Assembly: GCA_023412275.1 (NCBI GenBank)
Contig: JAEYNY010000002.1
Span: 1-26,427 of the forward strand
DNA: 26,427 nucleotides
Reading direction: 5' to 3'
DNA from: Bacillota bacterium
Lineage (GTDB): Bacteria; Bacillota; Clostridia; Acetivibrionales; DSM-1351
The notes under the pieces: model-generated
Told to the model about the DNA's origin: nothing
The model's database searches: none
What the model saw: the letters and a program-made list of their open reading frames with translations, nothing else
Position numbers and translations under genes: made by a program
Shown: positions 24,299 to 26,427 of the stretch, piece by piece
How positions within the stretch are numbered: the stretch's first letter is position 1
Layout: every line of letters starts with the position of its first letter

Positions 24299-26427
24299 AT
24301 GAAAAAAAGGTTAGTGAAGAAAGTTGCGATGCTTATCGCAATCGTGCTGGTTCTATCTTCTTCAATAGGACAAGCATTTGCCCTTGTTGGGGCAGGAGAC
24401 ATAATTCAGAACCATACCTTTGACAACAGAGTAGGTCTTCCATGGCACGTGGTTGAATCATACCCTGCAAAGGCTAGTTTTGAAATTACAAGTGACGGTA
24501 AGTACAAAATAACTGCTGAAAAGATCGGTGAAGCAGGAACTGGTGAAAGATGGGATATACAGTTCCGTCACAGAGGCCTTTCATTAGTAAACGGACATAC
24601 TTACACTGTAAAGTTCACAGTTACTGCTAGCAGAGCTTGTAAAATCTACCCTAAAATAGGTGACATGGGTGATCCATATGATGAATACTGGAATATGAAT
24701 CAACAATGGCAATTTCTTGAATTGCAGGCTAATACACCTAAAACTGTAACTGCTACATTTACACAGACTAAGGGAAACAAGAGCAACGTTGAATTTGCTT
24801 TCCATCTTGCTCCAGACAAAACTACATCTGAAGCACAGAACCCTGCAAGCTTTCAACCTATAACATATACTTTTGATGACATTTATGTTCAGGATCCACA
24901 ATTTTTAGGATATCCTGATCCTATTCCTGAACCTACTAATGTTGTACGTTTAAATCAGGAAGGATTCTACCCTAATTCTGATAAGATTGCAACAGTAAAA
25001 ACAACTTCAACAACTCCAATCAACTGGCAGTTGGTAAATAGTGCAGGAACAGCGGTTTTAACTGGAAAATCAACCGTTAAAGGTGCTGACCATTCATCAG
25101 GTGACAATGTTCATATTATTGATTTCTCAAGTTACAAAACACTTGGTACCGGCTATAAGATAGTAACAGATGTTCCGGTAACAATACCTGGTGATAATGA
25201 AAGTATGAAGTTCAATATTTCAAACGACATTTATAAACAAATGAAATACGATTCAATGAAGTATTTCTATCACAACAGAAGTGCTATTCCAATACAAATG
25301 CCATATTGTGATCAATCACAATGGGCTCGTCCTGCAGGACACACAAGTGATATACTTGCTCCAGATCCTACAAAGGATTACAAGGCTAACTACACCCTTG
25401 ACGTTACAGGTGGTTGGTATGATGCCGGTGACCATGGTAAGTATGTTGTTAATGGTGGTATTGCAACATGGACTGTAATGAATGCATATGAGCGTGCACT
25501 TTACTTGGGAGGAGACCTTTCAGTTGCTCCATTTAAAGACGGTTCATTGAATATACCTGAAAGTGGAAATGGATATCCTGACATACTGGATGAAGCTCGT
25601 TACAATTTGAAAACATTATTAAATATGCAGGTTCCAGCAGGAAATGAATTAGCTGGTATGGCTCATCATAAAGCTCATGACGAACGTTGGACAGCTCTTG
25701 CTACTCGTCCTGACCAGGATAAAATGGATCGTTGGTTGCAGCCTCCAAGCACAGCAGCTACATTAAATCTTGCTGCTATGGCTGCACAAGGTTCACGTCT
25801 CTGGAAACAGTATGATGCTGCTTTTGCAACTAAGTGTTTAACTGCAGCAGAAACTGCATGGGATGCAGCTGTAGCACATCCAGCAATTTACGCAACTATG
25901 GAACAGGGTGCTGGTGGTGGAGCATACGGAGACAACTATGTTCTGGATGACTTCTACTGGGCAGCATGTGAATTGTATGCTACTACAGGCAGTGACAAGT
26001 ATCTGAACTACATAAAGAGCTCAAAGCATTACCTCGAAATGCCTACACAATTAACAGGCGGTGAGGACAATGGAGTTACAGGAGCTTTTGACTGGGGTTG
26101 TACAGCAGGTATGGGAACAATAACACTTGCTCTTGTTCCTAATAAACTTCCAGCTACTGATATTGCTAAAGCTAAAGCTAATATCCAAGCTGCAGCTGAT
26201 AAATTTATAGCAATAGAAAATGCACAGGGTTATGGTGTTCCAATAGAAGAAACAGTAATCTCTTCTCCATTTGATCAATCCACTGTTACTGGTTTCCCTT
26301 GGGGATCAAACTCATTCGTTATTAATGAAGCAATAGTTATGTCATATGCTTATGAATTCAGCAATACTAATGGCGTAAAGAATAATAAATATATCAATGG
26401 TGCTATAACAGCAATGGATTACATCCT
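24299..26427 (+). CDS. cel9E: Cellulosomal cellulase, CBM4-Ig-GH9, cut by the window edge
   Basis: The first 709 codons of a Cel9E-type cellulase. A signal peptide (1-28, QAFA then LVGAG) is followed by a CBM4-like module (~30-205), an Ig-like module (~212-300) whose NVVRLNQEGFYPNSDK start is typical of this GH9 group, and the GH9 domain from about 307. Asp375 and Asp378 lie in GGWYDAGDHGKYV. The catalytic Glu and the dockerin are expected beyond the edge; C. cellulolyticum Cel9E is about 885 residues as I recall. GGAGG (24289-24293) is 5 nt before the ATG, a strong site. The reading frame is open throughout, with no frameshift. It is the fifth gene of the operon in the window. Confidence 0.95.
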   Translation, partial: MKKRLVKKVAMLIAIVLVLSSSIGQAFALVGAGDIIQNHTFDNRVGLPWHVVESYPAKASFEITSDGKYKITAEKIGEAGTGERWDIQFRHRGLSLVNGHTYTVKFTVTASRACKIYPKIGDMGDPYDEYWNMNQQWQFLELQANTPKTVTATFTQTKGNKSNVEFAFHLAPDKTTSEAQNPASFQPITYTFDDIYVQDPQFLGYPDPIPEPTNVVRLNQEGFYPNSDKIATVKTTSTTPINWQLVNSAGTAVLTGKSTVKGADHSSGDNVHIIDFSSYKTLGTGYKIVTDVPVTIPGDNESMKFNISNDIYKQMKYDSMKYFYHNRSAIPIQMPYCDQSQWARPAGHTSDILAPDPTKDYKANYTLDVTGGWYDAGDHGKYVVNGGIATWTVMNAYERALYLGGDLSVAPFKDGSLNIPESGNGYPDILDEARYNLKTLLNMQVPAGNELAGMAHHKAHDERWTALATRPDQDKMDRWLQPPSTAATLNLAAMAAQGSRLWKQYDAAFATKCLTAAETAWDAAVAHPAIYATMEQGAGGGAYGDNYVLDDFYWAACELYATTGSDKYLNYIKSSKHYLEMPTQLTGGEDNGVTGAFDWGCTAGMGTITLALVPNKLPATDIAKAKANIQAAADKFIAIENAQGYGVPIEETVISSPFDQSTVTGFPWGSNSFVINEAIVMSYAYEFSNTNGVKNNKYINGAITAMDYI

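Noticed and set aside
24299..26427. A possible frameshift in the last gene
   Set aside because: It appeared only when the ATG was placed at 24301. The true ATG is at 24299 and the frame is open without a break to the edge.
1..26427. Signs of an insertion sequence, prophage or integrated element around the cellulosome operon
   Set aside because: No transposase, integrase, terminal repeats or tRNA boundary seen; base and codon use look continuous with the rest.

Overview
The window looks like part of the chromosome of a mesophilic, cellulose-degrading Clostridium of the Ruminiclostridium (cluster III) group. It is A/T-rich, has strong Gram-positive ribosome binding sites, and carries a cip-cel cellulosome operon in the gene order I know from Clostridium cellulolyticum: scaffoldin, Cel48F, Cel8C, Cel9G, Cel9E. 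The scaffoldin is shorter and arranged differently from the C. cellulolyticum CipC that I remember, so I do not name a species.

Left part (1-5330): a housekeeping block in the order rbgA, rnhB, a YlqG-like protein, a YlqH-like protein and yraN, followed by an M19 dipeptidase. The first four genes match the Bacillus subtilis ylqF-rnhB-ylqG-ylqH order. The YlqG-like protein ends in a FliK-like domain and the YlqH-like protein is a free-standing FlhB cytoplasmic tail, so they look like a pair of flagellar-type partners outside a flagellar cluster.

Middle part (5330-13346): separately transcribed genes divided by clear hairpin terminators. They encode a type Ic aspartate aminotransferase, adenylosuccinate lyase (purB), a GntR/UTRA regulator, a membrane-anchored beta-lactamase-fold serine hydrolase, a DedA-family membrane protein, a 53-residue DUF1540 cysteine protein and an APC amino acid permease.

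Right part (13347-26427): about 1 kb without genes, then the cellulosome operon. The non-coding stretch holds two A/T dyads, a good sigma-A promoter (13659-13687), a cre-like site just downstream of the predicted start of transcription, and a leader of roughly 670 nt with a strong Shine-Dalgarno sequence that serves no visible gene, followed by a foldable segment. The scaffoldin (1274 aa) reads signal peptide, CBM3a, X2, Coh1, Coh2, X2, Coh3, X2, Coh4, X2, Coh5. The enzymes after it carry type I dockerins. Strong hairpins sit in the scaffoldin-cel48 and cel48-cel8 gaps, where selective RNA processing is known to set subunit ratios in C. cellulolyticum. The last gene, a Cel9E-like GH9 enzyme, runs off the right edge.

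Working together: the scaffoldin binds cellulose through its CBM3a and gathers enzymes by cohesin-dockerin contacts; the GH48 (processive), GH8 (endo) and two GH9 enzymes act together on crystalline and amorphous cellulose. I saw no rRNA, tRNA, insertion sequence or CRISPR array.
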